Positions 52,883 to 60,889 of a DNA stretch of 64,000 nt are shown piece after piece. The position numbers and the translations under genes were made by a program. How positions within the stretch are numbered: the first letter of the stretch is position 1; each line of letters opens with the position of its first letter. The notes below the pieces were generated by a model. That model saw nothing but the letters and a program-made list of their open reading frames with translations, did no database searches and was not told the DNA's origin. This DNA is from Planctomycetota bacterium (GTDB lineage: Bacteria > Planctomycetota > Brocadiia > SM23-32 > JAKLEA01), in assembly GCA_022711755.1 (NCBI GenBank), contig JAKLEA010000011.1, positions 122,059 to 186,058 on the forward strand, written 5' to 3'.

Positions 52883-53557
52883 TCAGGTGTCGTGCCCCAT
52901 TCTGCCGCGCCTCAGGCGATATCCAAGCTCTGCCAGACCGATTGACATATGCTCATTTCGCACAACCACGCCTTCAGGGACTTCCAGGCTGGCATTTGAA
53001 AAATTCCAGATTCCCCTTACGCCAGCGTCCAGCGCGCGGTTGGCGGCATCCTGGGCGGCCTCCGGCGGAACGGTCAGAATCGCGATGCAGACTCCCATCT
53101 GTTTCACAACAATAGGAAGCGATGTCATGGGCTGTATCTGGTAACCCCCGAACATCAAGCGGACCTTGTGCGGGGCAATATCGAAGACGCCGCATATTTC
53201 CACGCCATACTGCTGGAAAGAGCCGTAAGATGCCAAAGCGCCGCCAAGCCTTCCTGCGCCGATTATTACCGCCCGCAGTCTTTTTGAAAAGCCGAGAGTC
53301 CGCCTTATTGCCTCAAGCACATCCTCGCATCGGAATCCGTGCCCGCTGTGCCCGCGCACGCCGATCTCCGCCAGGTCCTTGCGCACCAGGCTGTCGTCAA
53401 TGTGCATCAGCCGGGCAATCTGCGTGCTGGTTACTGAATCTCCGGCAGTATTGTTTGAAAGGCTGGCTATGAAATGATAGTAGTGCATCAGGCGCTCCAC
53501 CATTACATGCCGCAAGTCCAGTTCCTTAGGTTCCTGCGTTCTGGAATCCGAATCCAT
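52883..53557 (-). CDS. rex: Redox-sensing transcriptional repressor Rex
   Basis: The 224-residue protein has a winged-helix domain (RLMHYYHFIASLSN, TSTQIARLMHIDDSLVRKDLAEIG) and a Rossmann NADH domain (AVIIGAGRLGGALASYGSFQQYGVE, IAILTVPPEAAQDAANRALDAGV). This matches Rex throughout. Rex binds DNA when NAD+ is high and releases when NADH rises, which typically induces hydrogenase and fermentation genes. The ATG at 53557 is chosen over a TTG at 53599 because AGGGG lies 8 bases upstream. The gene lies immediately upstream of the hox operon on the same strand, separated by the Rex-controlled promoter. Confidence 0.95.
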   Translation of the reverse strand: MDSDSRTQEPKELDLRHVMVERLMHYYHFIASLSNNTAGDSVTSTQIARLMHIDDSLVRKDLAEIGVRGHSGHGFRCEDVLEAIRRTLGFSKRLRAVIIGAGRLGGALASYGSFQQYGVEICGVFDIAPHKVRLMFGGYQIQPMTSLPIVVKQMGVCIAILTVPPEAAQDAANRALDAGVRGIWNFSNASLEVPEGVVVRNEHMSIGLAELGYRLRRGRMGHDT

Positions 53558-53639
53558 TTTTACATCCCCTGCCGGTTGTTTCACAATCTCAGCCTTCAAC
53601 TTTCATGGTTGCATCGTGATGATGCCTGCAAAATCCTGC

Positions 53640-53659
53640 TTCGTTATTAATTTCACGAA
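53640..53659. promoter_or_regulatory. Candidate Rex site before rex
   Basis: TTCGTTATTAATTTCACGAA is an imperfect palindrome in which the TCGTGAA half closely resembles the Rex half-site TTGTGAA; the other half is weaker. It lies immediately downstream of a candidate rex promoter, suggesting autoregulation. Confidence 0.4.
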
Positions 53660-53662
53660 TGC

Positions 53663-53692
53663 AGTCTACCACCCCATCCATGCTGTTGACAA
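53663..53692 (-). promoter_or_regulatory. Candidate rex promoter
   Basis: On the minus strand TTGTCA (53687-53692) and TAGACT (53663-53668) are separated by 18 bases and lie about 105 bases before the rex start. The boxes match the consensus at four positions each and are plausible but not strong. Confidence 0.4.
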
Positions 53693-53847
53693 CCATTTAT
53701 TTTTCTGAAACGTGCGGAACGTCACAGATCACGCCGCATTCCCATCAAGCATGTTTTTTACGTTGCATCCCATCCCCTGCCGTGCGATTATTTCACGAGT
53801 ACAATGTTTTTTCCGATGCAAGGTGACATCCTGCCGGAGAACCTTTC

Positions 53848-54750
53848 ATGAAATCAATCGCTGATAGAATCGGCATATCAACCCATTTCCTGCCTTCGAC
53901 ACATGGGGAGGATGTCTTCGACGCCATCCGCATGGTCTTCGAGGCTGGATTCAAAGGCTTCGAGATTGTCCCGACGCAGGATCAGGCTCAACTCGGCTTT
54001 CCGGAAAACTTTCCGAACGTCGGGATTGATCTTATAGATGCTTCGCCGCAAGACATTGACAGGCTGGCTGACGCCCTCGGCGTTTTTGACTGGGTGACTG
54101 TGCATTCCCCGCACCTTGACTGGAACCTTGCAAGCGCCAACCACCACCTCCGCAACATGACGCGGGAGCTTTATGACCGATGTTTCGATCTTGCCGTCAG
54201 GCTCGGCGCTCTGGCTATGACCTACCATGCCGGGGGCGAAACCGTCGGGTACATCCGCTCCCGTGAAACAATCTGGGACTTGAATCTTCAATACGCCGCC
54301 GGCCTCATGCCGAAAGCCGCAGAGGCGGGAATGCCCGTGGGATACGAAGCCGGGGATCTTCCTTTCCTTAAGTACGTGGCGGATCGCGTCAACGGCTGGG
54401 GCATCAACCTTGATATCGGCCATGCTTACATGAGCGCCGGATCAGACGCCGGATTCTTTGCATACATTGACGAATTTGCGGGGCGGATAGCGGAAATCCA
54501 TCACAACGGTGTTAATCATTATTGGGGACGATACATGGAGCATCAGCCCCCACACATGAACAACATGATTGACTTTCAGGGAACGTATGAGCGCCTGAGA
54601 GAGATCGGCTATGAAGGTCCGATAGTCTGCGAAATTCAGGGGCATGATATCGAGCAGGTCATCAGGCACTGCCGGGAGTCAAAGGACATGATAGTCGGCA
54701 TATGGGAGGGGACGCTGAAGCTCAAGGAGCGATGGAACATCCCGGAATAA
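53848..54750 (+). CDS. Sugar phosphate isomerase/epimerase (TIM barrel)
   Basis: The 300-residue protein is of the AP-endonuclease-2-like isomerase family. Likely metal ligands are seen in MTYHAGGETVGYIRS, PVGYEAGDLPF (Glu), GINLDIGHAYMSAG (Asp, His), IAEIHHNGVNHYWG (His) and PIVCEIQGHDIEQ (Glu). The substrate is unknown. GGAG lies 8 bases before the ATG. The following deaminase gene starts 44 bases later, so the two may be co-transcribed. It is distant in sequence from the isomerase at 19617. Confidence 0.8.
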   Translation: MKSIADRIGISTHFLPSTHGEDVFDAIRMVFEAGFKGFEIVPTQDQAQLGFPENFPNVGIDLIDASPQDIDRLADALGVFDWVTVHSPHLDWNLASANHHLRNMTRELYDRCFDLAVRLGALAMTYHAGGETVGYIRSRETIWDLNLQYAAGLMPKAAEAGMPVGYEAGDLPFLKYVADRVNGWGINLDIGHAYMSAGSDAGFFAYIDEFAGRIAEIHHNGVNHYWGRYMEHQPPHMNNMIDFQGTYERLREIGYEGPIVCEIQGHDIEQVIRHCRESKDMIVGIWEGTLKLKERWNIPE

Positions 54751-54794
54751 CCATGCGCAATATGCCGTATGCCAAAAAGTAGAGGAGACAAGCA

Positions 54795-55385
54795 ATGTCC
54801 TGGCCGGATATCTGCCTGAAATTGCCGGAATGGCTCCGGAAGACGGCGGGGGATGAGCCGCTGTTTCTGAAGTCCGACGAGGGGAAAATGCGAATGGCAG
54901 TCGAGCTGGGGCGTTTGAATATGCGCAACAGAACCGGCGGGCCATTCGGAGCCTGCGTTTTCGAAATGGAAACCGGAAGGCTGATCTCCCCCGGCGTCAA
55001 CCTGGTCATTTCATCCAATCATTCAATTGCCCATGCCGAGGTAGTCGCTCTTGCCGTCGCGCAGCAGATTTTCAAGTCATATGATCTCAGCGCGCGCGGG
55101 ACAGGTAATTATGAGCTTGTCACTTCAACCGAGCCGTGCATGATGTGCATGGGGACGGCGCTCTGGTCCGGCGTCAGGCGCATCGTATGCGGGGCCGGGG
55201 ACGCCGACGCAAGGGAGATCGGCTTCGACGAAGGGGTGAAACCCGACAACTGGATTGCCGAATTCGAGAAGCGCGGAATTGCTGTCTCCTGCGGCGTATT
55301 GCGGGCGGAGGCTGTTCAGGTTCTTAGAGAGTATGCAGACGGCGACGGTGTTGTTTATAATGCGCGAAAGGGGATGAACTACTGA
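54795..55385 (+). CDS. Nucleoside/guanine deaminase family protein
   Basis: The 196-residue zinc deaminase has the cytidine-deaminase-like catalytic motif HAEVVALAVAQQIF (zinc His and catalytic Glu) and EPCMMCMGTALWSGVRRIVCG (two zinc Cys). It has the guanine deaminase/CMP-dCMP type layout, with GGPFGACVFEMETGRLI near the N-terminus. It would hydrolyse a purine or pyrimidine amine. The ATG has GAGGAG 7 bases upstream. Its last seven bases overlap the end of the convergent lipoprotein gene. Confidence 0.85.
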   Translation: MSWPDICLKLPEWLRKTAGDEPLFLKSDEGKMRMAVELGRLNMRNRTGGPFGACVFEMETGRLISPGVNLVISSNHSIAHAEVVALAVAQQIFKSYDLSARGTGNYELVTSTEPCMMCMGTALWSGVRRIVCGAGDADAREIGFDEGVKPDNWIAEFEKRGIAVSCGVLRAEAVQVLREYADGDGVVYNARKGMNY

Positions 55386-56275
55386 CCGGATGTCCTTGAT
55401 CCTGCGTGTTTTATGACGAAATCAGTTACCGGGGCGGGGTCCTCAAGACCGTGCGGATGATGCTTGAAACCAGGCTTTACGATAACCGTGATGGAGCCGC
55501 CGAGTTTCTCGTAACGCTCCTTCAAGACAACCGTGTTTTCTTCATAAGGCACCACCTCATCGGCATCCCCGCAGACGTGAATCAAGGGGATTCCCGCCGT
55601 GGCCAACGGTTCCAGCCTGTCAACGGGATTGCCGTCATACGCAAGAGCCTCCCGTTCGTCCGCGAAATGATAATCGCTGATCAGCTTCGCCCAGTCCCCG
55701 GGGCTTCCCGGCCCTTTTCCCTTACCGCCGGGCCAGCTCTTGAAGTCACAGACCGGATTATCGCCGTAGATGCAGCCGACCTTGTCCGGATTGGCTGATG
55801 CCCAGTTGTAGACGTAAAGACCGCCCCTGCTGAGTCCCTCAAGGGCTGGTTTGGGGGAGAAGCCATATTTTTCGGTCAGCAGCGAGTATAAGACGGCCCA
55901 ATGCGCCAGGGCGTCGGGACAGCCGAACGTGTTGCCTACGTTCATGTACACGAGGTGGAAACCGCGCGAGAGGAGCGCGACGTCAAGGCCGGGCTGGTGA
56001 TCGAAGAACTCAGCCCGCCAGATCCAGGGCCTGCCCGGGGCCTCCGCCTTCGGCAGGACGATCAGTGTCTCGCATCCGTCCAGCAGGAAATCCCATCGCG
56101 CGAAACCGCGCCATTCCGATTTGCGGCCGGGGAATGAAAGGACTTCTGTAAAAGCGAAAGGCGCTGTTCCTGGCGCGGGCGTCGCAGGTTCGGACGCCTT
56201 ATCCGCTCCGGCGCAACCAGCCATTCCAAGGATTCCTGCCAACGCAGCGACCGCAATGGTTTTTCCGTATTCCAT
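55379..56275 (-). CDS. Alpha/beta-hydrolase lipoprotein
   Basis: The 298-residue protein has a signal peptide with lipobox (ILGMAGCAG). An alpha/beta hydrolase fold follows: nucleophile Ser in ALEGLSRGGLYVYNWA, a likely acid in HVCGDADEVVPYEEN, and His in GFKHHPHGLEDPAP. The family includes esterases and carbohydrate esterases; in this phylum such exported enzymes often act on polysaccharide acyl groups. The ATG at 56275 is taken; a TTG at 56281 is a second possible start. It is convergent with the deaminase gene and about 100 bases from efp. Confidence 0.75.
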   Translation of the reverse strand: MEYGKTIAVAALAGILGMAGCAGADKASEPATPAPGTAPFAFTEVLSFPGRKSEWRGFARWDFLLDGCETLIVLPKAEAPGRPWIWRAEFFDHQPGLDVALLSRGFHLVYMNVGNTFGCPDALAHWAVLYSLLTEKYGFSPKPALEGLSRGGLYVYNWASANPDKVGCIYGDNPVCDFKSWPGGKGKGPGSPGDWAKLISDYHFADEREALAYDGNPVDRLEPLATAGIPLIHVCGDADEVVPYEENTVVLKERYEKLGGSITVIVKPGFKHHPHGLEDPAPVTDFVIKHAGSRTSGQ

Positions 56276-56396
56276 GTTCAATGTTCAACCTTTCATGTTT
56301 TTCTTGCGGCATTCCGGGAGGATTAATGGTATTATTTTTCGTCCCGGCGGACAATAAAAGAAGAAAACCGCCTGATTGGACATGGAGGAAACAGAC

Positions 56397-56957
56397 GTGG
56401 CGAAGGCAAATGAATTGCGAAAAGGCAGCGTAATCCGCGTGGATGGTGAGCTATGGCTCGTTACCGACGCGCAACACATCACGCCCGGCAACTGGCGCGG
56501 GTACGTCCAGTGCAAGCTCAAGAATCTGATGAAGGGCAACAACGTCAGCCGTCGCTTCCGATCCGTGGACGTGGTTGATGACGTTTACAGCGAACAGCGC
56601 CTGATGGAGTATCTCTACCAGGACGGGACGAACTACGTCTTCATGGACGTCGAGACAAACGAGCAGACATTCATTGACGGCGGTCTGATTGCCGACTCGC
56701 TCCCGTATATGGCCTTCAACTCACGAGCCAAAATATCCATCTGCGACGGCAAGCCGATCGGCATTGAACTGGCCCCGACCGTCGTGCTGGAGGTTATTGA
56801 GACGGAACAGGCGGCGATAGGCGACACAGTCAGCAACGTCACCAAGCCAGCCACGCTTGAAACCGGCCTGGTTGTAAAGGTTCCGGCCCACATCAACAAG
56901 GGCGACAGGCTCAAGATTGACACGCGCACCGGCGAGTTCAGCGGGCGCGAGCAATAG
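56397..56957 (+). CDS. efp: Translation elongation factor P
   Basis: The 186-residue protein has the EF-P fold: KOW-like N-domain MAKANELRKGSVIRVDGELW, KLKNLMKGNN and the OB domains with GLIADSLPYMAF and PTVVLEVIETEQ, and KVPAHINKGDRLKIDTRTGEF at the end. EF-P relieves ribosome stalling at consecutive prolines. The catalytic loop reads PGNWRG (residues 30-35), so the position of the modified Lys34 of E. coli is Asn, and an Arg lies two residues later. The GTG at 56397 has GGAGG 8 bases upstream and gives the family length. A strong hairpin follows the gene. Confidence 0.95.
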   Translation: MAKANELRKGSVIRVDGELWLVTDAQHITPGNWRGYVQCKLKNLMKGNNVSRRFRSVDVVDDVYSEQRLMEYLYQDGTNYVFMDVETNEQTFIDGGLIADSLPYMAFNSRAKISICDGKPIGIELAPTVVLEVIETEQAAIGDTVSNVTKPATLETGLVVKVPAHINKGDRLKIDTRTGEFSGREQ

Positions 56958-56990
56958 GTACCGCGTCTTTCTGAAAGCCGATCCTTACCG

Positions 56991-57034
56991 ATTCCCGAAG
57001 GTTGCGCGACAACGCGACCTTCGGGAATTTGTTT
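56991..57034 (+). terminator. Intrinsic terminator of efp
   Basis: ATTCCCGAAGGT and ACCTTCGGGAAT pair perfectly over 12 bases, with an inner CGCG/CGCG stem and an ACAA loop, followed by TTTGTTT on the plus strand. It lies 34 bases after the efp stop and between convergent genes. Confidence 0.75.
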
Positions 57035-57040
57035 GCGCCG

Positions 57041-57976
57041 TTATTCCAGAGCCGCAGCGCGAACACCGAGATGATTGGCAACGGCCCTCTGCATCCCCGG
57101 GATATTCATGTTTATCGGGCGGTTGAGGGTCTTCCATCCCCCCCTGCAATCCGATATGACGAGGGCGGTTGATCCGCCGCCGTCAAGATTCAAAGCCTGC
57201 CAGGCCCCCAGCGCCGCCAGCCAGTCGGCTGTCTCCGCAGTAGTCGTGCCCTCGCTGTAACCTTGCTGGCGTCCGTCAGTAACGAGGATGATGAAATATC
57301 GCTCGTCCCGCGTCAAGCCGATCGCCGTGCGGGGATGAATCGCCCCGCCATCTCCAACGTTCAGCCCGTCCTTGAGCAGCAGACCGAATCCTCCAACAGC
57401 GTTCCAGACGCCGCTCAAATCGAAGGGGGGGATTCCGATTTTGACTTTATTATCCCGCGTAATCAGGACTGCGCCGTAGCCGTCCTGTTCACGGGAAAAG
57501 GCATCACCCTGAGAGACGCTGACGCCCAGAACGTCCTGCGGCCTGCCTTCGAGCGGGACGACGGGGTTGAAGGGCGACGCGTTCACGGCTATTTGGCAGC
57601 CGTACTTCACAAGGAACGTGCTGGTGAACATACTGGAGGTTTCCAGTGGCGCGTCGCCGTTGGACGGGGTTGCAAAGAAGCTGATCGTCGGTTCCAGCAG
57701 GTCAATCCTGACGGCGTGAACCTTCAGCGGGCGCGGTCCCTGGGCCTCGGCCCATGAGTATTCGATTCCTTTGAAGATCGGACGCCAGTCATGCCATGTT
57801 CCGGAAAACTGTCCGACCCGGATTGGCATCGGCGCCGGTTCAACGGAGGGAGCGGCGGGAAGCTCCGACGGTTTTTCAACCGGACGGGATATGGCGCACC
57901 CCGCCGGAAAAGCCACGCAGACGGCGGAGAGAATAAGGGCGGCGGCCAAACGTGGAATGACAACGCGAAATCTCAT
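57041..57976 (-). CDS. Phosphodiester glycosidase-family lipoprotein (NAGPA-like)
   Basis: The 311-residue protein has a signal peptide ending in a lipobox (AFPAGC). The NAGPA domain is recognised by NASPFNPVVPLEGRP, IHPRTAIGLTRDERYFIILVT, DGRQQGYSEGTTTAETADWL and the diagnostic NLDGGGSTALV. Family members remove GlcNAc or other groups from phosphodiesters on cell-envelope polymers. The ATG at 57976 has AAGGA 6 bases upstream, better than one at 57982. It is convergent with efp. Confidence 0.82.
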   Translation of the reverse strand: MRFRVVIPRLAAALILSAVCVAFPAGCAISRPVEKPSELPAAPSVEPAPMPIRVGQFSGTWHDWRPIFKGIEYSWAEAQGPRPLKVHAVRIDLLEPTISFFATPSNGDAPLETSSMFTSTFLVKYGCQIAVNASPFNPVVPLEGRPQDVLGVSVSQGDAFSREQDGYGAVLITRDNKVKIGIPPFDLSGVWNAVGGFGLLLKDGLNVGDGGAIHPRTAIGLTRDERYFIILVTDGRQQGYSEGTTTAETADWLAALGAWQALNLDGGGSTALVISDCRGGWKTLNRPINMNIPGMQRAVANHLGVRAAALE

Positions 57977-58019
57977 GGGCATTCCTTGAATCGGCGCCGG
58001 GACACGTCACTCAGAGGTC

Positions 58020-58499
58020 TCAGGCCAGCATCACAAGCCCCAGCAACGCAAGCAGCGCCAGGACGATTACCGGGGAACACCCCGGCCCTCTTTTACTGCC
58101 GGTAGCCGCCTTCATATATGTATCCATCACTTCCTTGCGGCTCATTTCCCGTTCCCCTGGAGCGTCGTCAACCGGCGACGGCGGCGGCTCGACTTCGTCC
58201 AGTGATCTCCATTCGACGGTCTTGATCCAGGAGTCGTCCCCGGCGGCGAATTTTTCAAATACATTGATGCCGGTTTCAAGCGGGACGTTGCCGCTGACGG
58301 ACTGGAAGACCTTCTCAGCCTCTACGCAGTATTCCAGCGTGCAGCCGGATTCCTTATCGCCGTAGATCTGTACGAAGCGATCCTTGTCGTCCCTGAGGCT
58401 GAAAAACGTATCGGTGTCGCCCAGCGCAGAAAGAGTCTTTCGTATCTGCTCCGCCGTCGGGTTACTGATATTTGGGCTATTTTCCGGTTGCAGTTCCAT
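58020..58499 (-). CDS. Small tail-anchored protein of unknown function
   Basis: I do not recognise the family. The 159-residue protein has a soluble part with FFSLRDDKDRFVQIYGDKESG and CTLEYCVEAEKVFQSVSGNVP, which looks like a small beta-rich domain. A proline/acidic linker follows, and the last 20 residues (PVIVLALLALLGLVMLA) form a single C-terminal membrane anchor. GGAG lies 5 bases before the ATG. It is next to the NAGPA-like lipoprotein on the same strand, so the two may be co-transcribed. Confidence 0.6.
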   Translation of the reverse strand: MELQPENSPNISNPTAEQIRKTLSALGDTDTFFSLRDDKDRFVQIYGDKESGCTLEYCVEAEKVFQSVSGNVPLETGINVFEKFAAGDDSWIKTVEWRSLDEVEPPPSPVDDAPGEREMSRKEVMDTYMKAATGSKRGPGCSPVIVLALLALLGLVMLA

Positions 58500-58900
58500 G
58501 TTTTCTCCTTTGCGTTCCAACAACAAGCCCGACGGAATTATAACCGAAAACTCCAGAGCGCAATCAAGAATTCAGGGGATATATTGCCGTCGTGCGGACC
58601 GGATAGTCGGCATGACGCATATGGGTTGTGGCGCGTCCTTCGAGCGCTTTTTAAATTTAATATGACAATCAACATCAAAGCAAATCTTGGATGGCAGTAT
58701 CCGCGTCACGCAGACAGAGCAGGACAGAGGAAAATACAATCTTGCGCCGCTTCCGCCCCCTTGCCCGGCCCAGCCGATGCCCGGCTTGACGCGATTACGG
58801 GTAACCGATAGAATTCGAATGTGGTGGGGTTTCCTGACCCAGGGATCAACGCTTTAGGCAAGGCGACGGGCGTTCTGTTCCTTGAAGCGGGGTTCGCGCG
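58500..58900. other. Non-coding space before queD
   Basis: About 400 bases without a convincing gene separate the divergent tail-anchored protein and queD. The right half carries a good promoter (listed) and a short leader with AACGC/GCGTT arms at about 58850-58875. I looked for a preQ1 riboswitch in the leader and did not find a match. The left half shows no recognisable feature. Confidence 0.5.
58786..58814 (+). promoter_or_regulatory. Sigma-70-type promoter of queD-mcsAB
   Basis: TTGACG (58786-58791) and TAGAAT (58809-58814) are separated by 17 bases, about 87 bases before the queD ATG. The boxes match the consensus at five of six positions each, among the best in the window. Confidence 0.6.
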
Positions 58901-59269
58901 ATGTTCGAAGTCATCCTTGAAAGCTCATTTTCCTCCGCGCACCGTCTGCGCGAGTATGACGGCAACTGCGAGCGCATGCACGGGCACAACTGGAGGATCG
59001 AGGTGGCTGTCGCCCGTCCAGACCTTGATGAGATGGGAATGGTCATTGACTTCCGCGACCTGAAGCGCCATCTGAAGGAAATCTTCGCCGATTTCGATCA
59101 TTACATCCTCAACGATCGCCCGCCATTCACCGAGATCAACCCAACGACGGAGAACATTGCAAAATACGTTTTCGATGAGCTTGCCAGACGGTTGCCGGCC
59201 CCCGCGCACGTTAGACACGTCACCGCGTGGGAGACGGACGGGTGCGGGGCGAGGTACGAACGGGACTGA
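58901..59269 (+). CDS. queD: 6-carboxytetrahydropterin synthase
   Basis: The 122-residue protein has the zinc ligands and active site of QueD: SSAHRLREYDGNCERMHGHNWRI (first His and the HGH pair), MGMVIDFRDLKRHL and DHYILND, and ENIAKYVFDEL near the C-terminus. It makes 6-carboxytetrahydropterin from dihydroneopterin triphosphate for queuosine in tRNA. It is followed 25 bases later by mcsA, which is an unusual partner. The ribosome site is weak. Confidence 0.93.
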   Translation: MFEVILESSFSSAHRLREYDGNCERMHGHNWRIEVAVARPDLDEMGMVIDFRDLKRHLKEIFADFDHYILNDRPPFTEINPTTENIAKYVFDELARRLPAPAHVRHVTAWETDGCGARYERD

Positions 59270-59293
59270 CATTCGCCGGGAAAGCGACCATAC

Positions 59294-59791
59294 ATGGAAC
59301 AAGGCCAGAATTGCGAGAAATGCGGCAGACCGGCCACTTGCCACGTGACCGAGATTGCCGGGGGTAAGATGAACACGCATCACCTCTGCGAGTCCTGCGC
59401 CCGCAAGGGGACGAAGATAAAGCCTTCGCCCATCGAGATGCTGGCCAAACTGTTGATGCAGGCCAGCCCGGAGCTCAAGGATCTGGCGGGGCGAAAGTGC
59501 CCGGAATGCGGCATCACGTTCCTGGAGTTTCAGAGCGCGGGGCGGCTGGGATGCCCGAAGGACTATGAGCTATTCGAGCCGGGACTGGAAGGCATCCTGG
59601 ACAGGGTACATGTCTCCACGGCGCATGTCGGCAAGCGGCCAAGCGCCGATCCCGCGGCGGCAGCGTCGCGGAAGAGGCTGCAACACATGAAGCAACTGCT
59701 GACCGAGGCCGTCGCGGCCGAGGATTACGAGTCGGCCGCGAAACTTCGCGACAAGATACGAGAAATGACAGGCTCCGAACATGAATGTTGA
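59294..59791 (+). CDS. mcsA: Protein-arginine kinase activator McsA
   Basis: The 165-residue protein has four CxxC-type zinc pairs (CEKCGRPATCHV, CESCARKG, CPECGITF) and a C-terminal UvrB/UvrC-like motif (LTEAVAAEDYESAAKLRDKIREM). This is the layout of McsA, which activates the kinase McsB. It overlaps mcsB by 11 bases, so translation is coupled. In Firmicutes these genes sit with ctsR and clpC; neither is nearby here. Confidence 0.88.
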   Translation: MEQGQNCEKCGRPATCHVTEIAGGKMNTHHLCESCARKGTKIKPSPIEMLAKLLMQASPELKDLAGRKCPECGITFLEFQSAGRLGCPKDYELFEPGLEGILDRVHVSTAHVGKRPSADPAAAASRKRLQHMKQLLTEAVAAEDYESAAKLRDKIREMTGSEHEC

Positions 59792-60842
59792 CGACCTGAA
59801 AAGCAGCACCGGCGAATGGCTCAAAGGCGTAGGCAATCAGAGCGACATCGTTATCAGCAGTCGCATCCGGCTGGCCCGGAACGTCGCGGGACGCCGCTTC
59901 GTCAACCGGGCGTCAGACGAGGAACGGACCGAGCTTGAAGTCCTGCTGCGCGATGCGATTCGGGACACAGGCCTCCTTGAGGACATGCTGTATCTGAACC
60001 TCGCGAAGGTCGAGCCGATTGACAGGCAGTTTCTGGTCGAGCGCCACCTGATAAGCCGCGAGCACGCCGGGGCCGAATGGCAGCGCGGCGTGGCGCTGAC
60101 CCGCAGCGAGCGCGCCAGCCTGATGGTCAACGAGGAGGACCACCTGCGGATACAGATGCTCTCCTCCGGTCTGGAGATGGAAAAGCTCTGGGCGTCCATT
60201 GACGAGCTTGACACAGCGCTGGAATCGCGGGTGGATTACGCGTTCTCAGACAAGTACGGCTACCTGACGGCGTGCCCAACCAACGTCGGCACCGGCATGC
60301 GGGTCAGCGTTCTGATGCACCTGCCGGCGCTGGTCGTCACGGACGAAATACAACGCGCGCTCCGGAGCCTGATGGCCACGCGGTTCACCGTGCGCGGGTT
60401 CTACGGGGAGGGGACGCAGGCCGTCGGCGATCTTTACCAGATTTCCAATCAGGCGACGCTGGGGGTAAGGGAAGATGAATTAATCGGGGAGATCAGCGGC
60501 GTCGTGATGATGATCGCGGACTACGAGCGCCGGATACGCGAGGCCATTATGGAGCGGAACCGGACGGCGATGGAGGATTGCGCGTGGCGCAGTTTCGGGC
60601 TGCTGGCCCACGCCCGGACCATAAACAGCGAGGAGGCGCTCAAGCATCTCTCCAAGGTTCGCATGGGCGTCAATATGGGCGTGATTTCCGGCCTGAGCGT
60701 GGCCCGCCTGAACGAAATATTCCTCTGGACTTTGCCGGCGCACATGCAGAAACTCGAAGGCAGGGAACTCGATCCGGAGCGCAGGGACTGCGTCAGGGCG
60801 CGCTACATACGCGAGCAGCTTGCCCAACCGTCTAAATCCTGA
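59781..60842 (+). CDS. mcsB: Protein arginine kinase McsB
   Basis: The 353-residue protein is a phosphagen-kinase-family enzyme. It has IVISSRIRLARNVAGRRF, NEEDHLRIQ with the catalytic Glu, LTACPTNVGTGMRVSVLMHLP around the active-site Cys, and GFYGEGTQAVGDLYQISNQ. The phospho-arginine sensor RDxxRA is present near the C-terminus (RDCVRARYI). McsB phosphorylates arginines, marking proteins for ClpCP degradation in Firmicutes. Its presence with LptD shows a Gram-negative user of the system. Confidence 0.94.
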   Translation: MNVDDLKSSTGEWLKGVGNQSDIVISSRIRLARNVAGRRFVNRASDEERTELEVLLRDAIRDTGLLEDMLYLNLAKVEPIDRQFLVERHLISREHAGAEWQRGVALTRSERASLMVNEEDHLRIQMLSSGLEMEKLWASIDELDTALESRVDYAFSDKYGYLTACPTNVGTGMRVSVLMHLPALVVTDEIQRALRSLMATRFTVRGFYGEGTQAVGDLYQISNQATLGVREDELIGEISGVVMMIADYERRIREAIMERNRTAMEDCAWRSFGLLAHARTINSEEALKHLSKVRMGVNMGVISGLSVARLNEIFLWTLPAHMQKLEGRELDPERRDCVRARYIREQLAQPSKS

Positions 60843-60889
60843 TGGATGTTTCTCCGGCGCGTTGATCCGACATTCATCCCTTTGAACTA

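Noticed and set aside
53558..53847. Small gene between rex and the isomerase
   Set aside because: No start with a ribosome site or plausible reading frame; the space is better explained by promoters.
58815..58900. preQ1 riboswitch before queD
   Set aside because: The leader lacks the preQ1-I and preQ1-II signature sequences; only a weak stem is seen.
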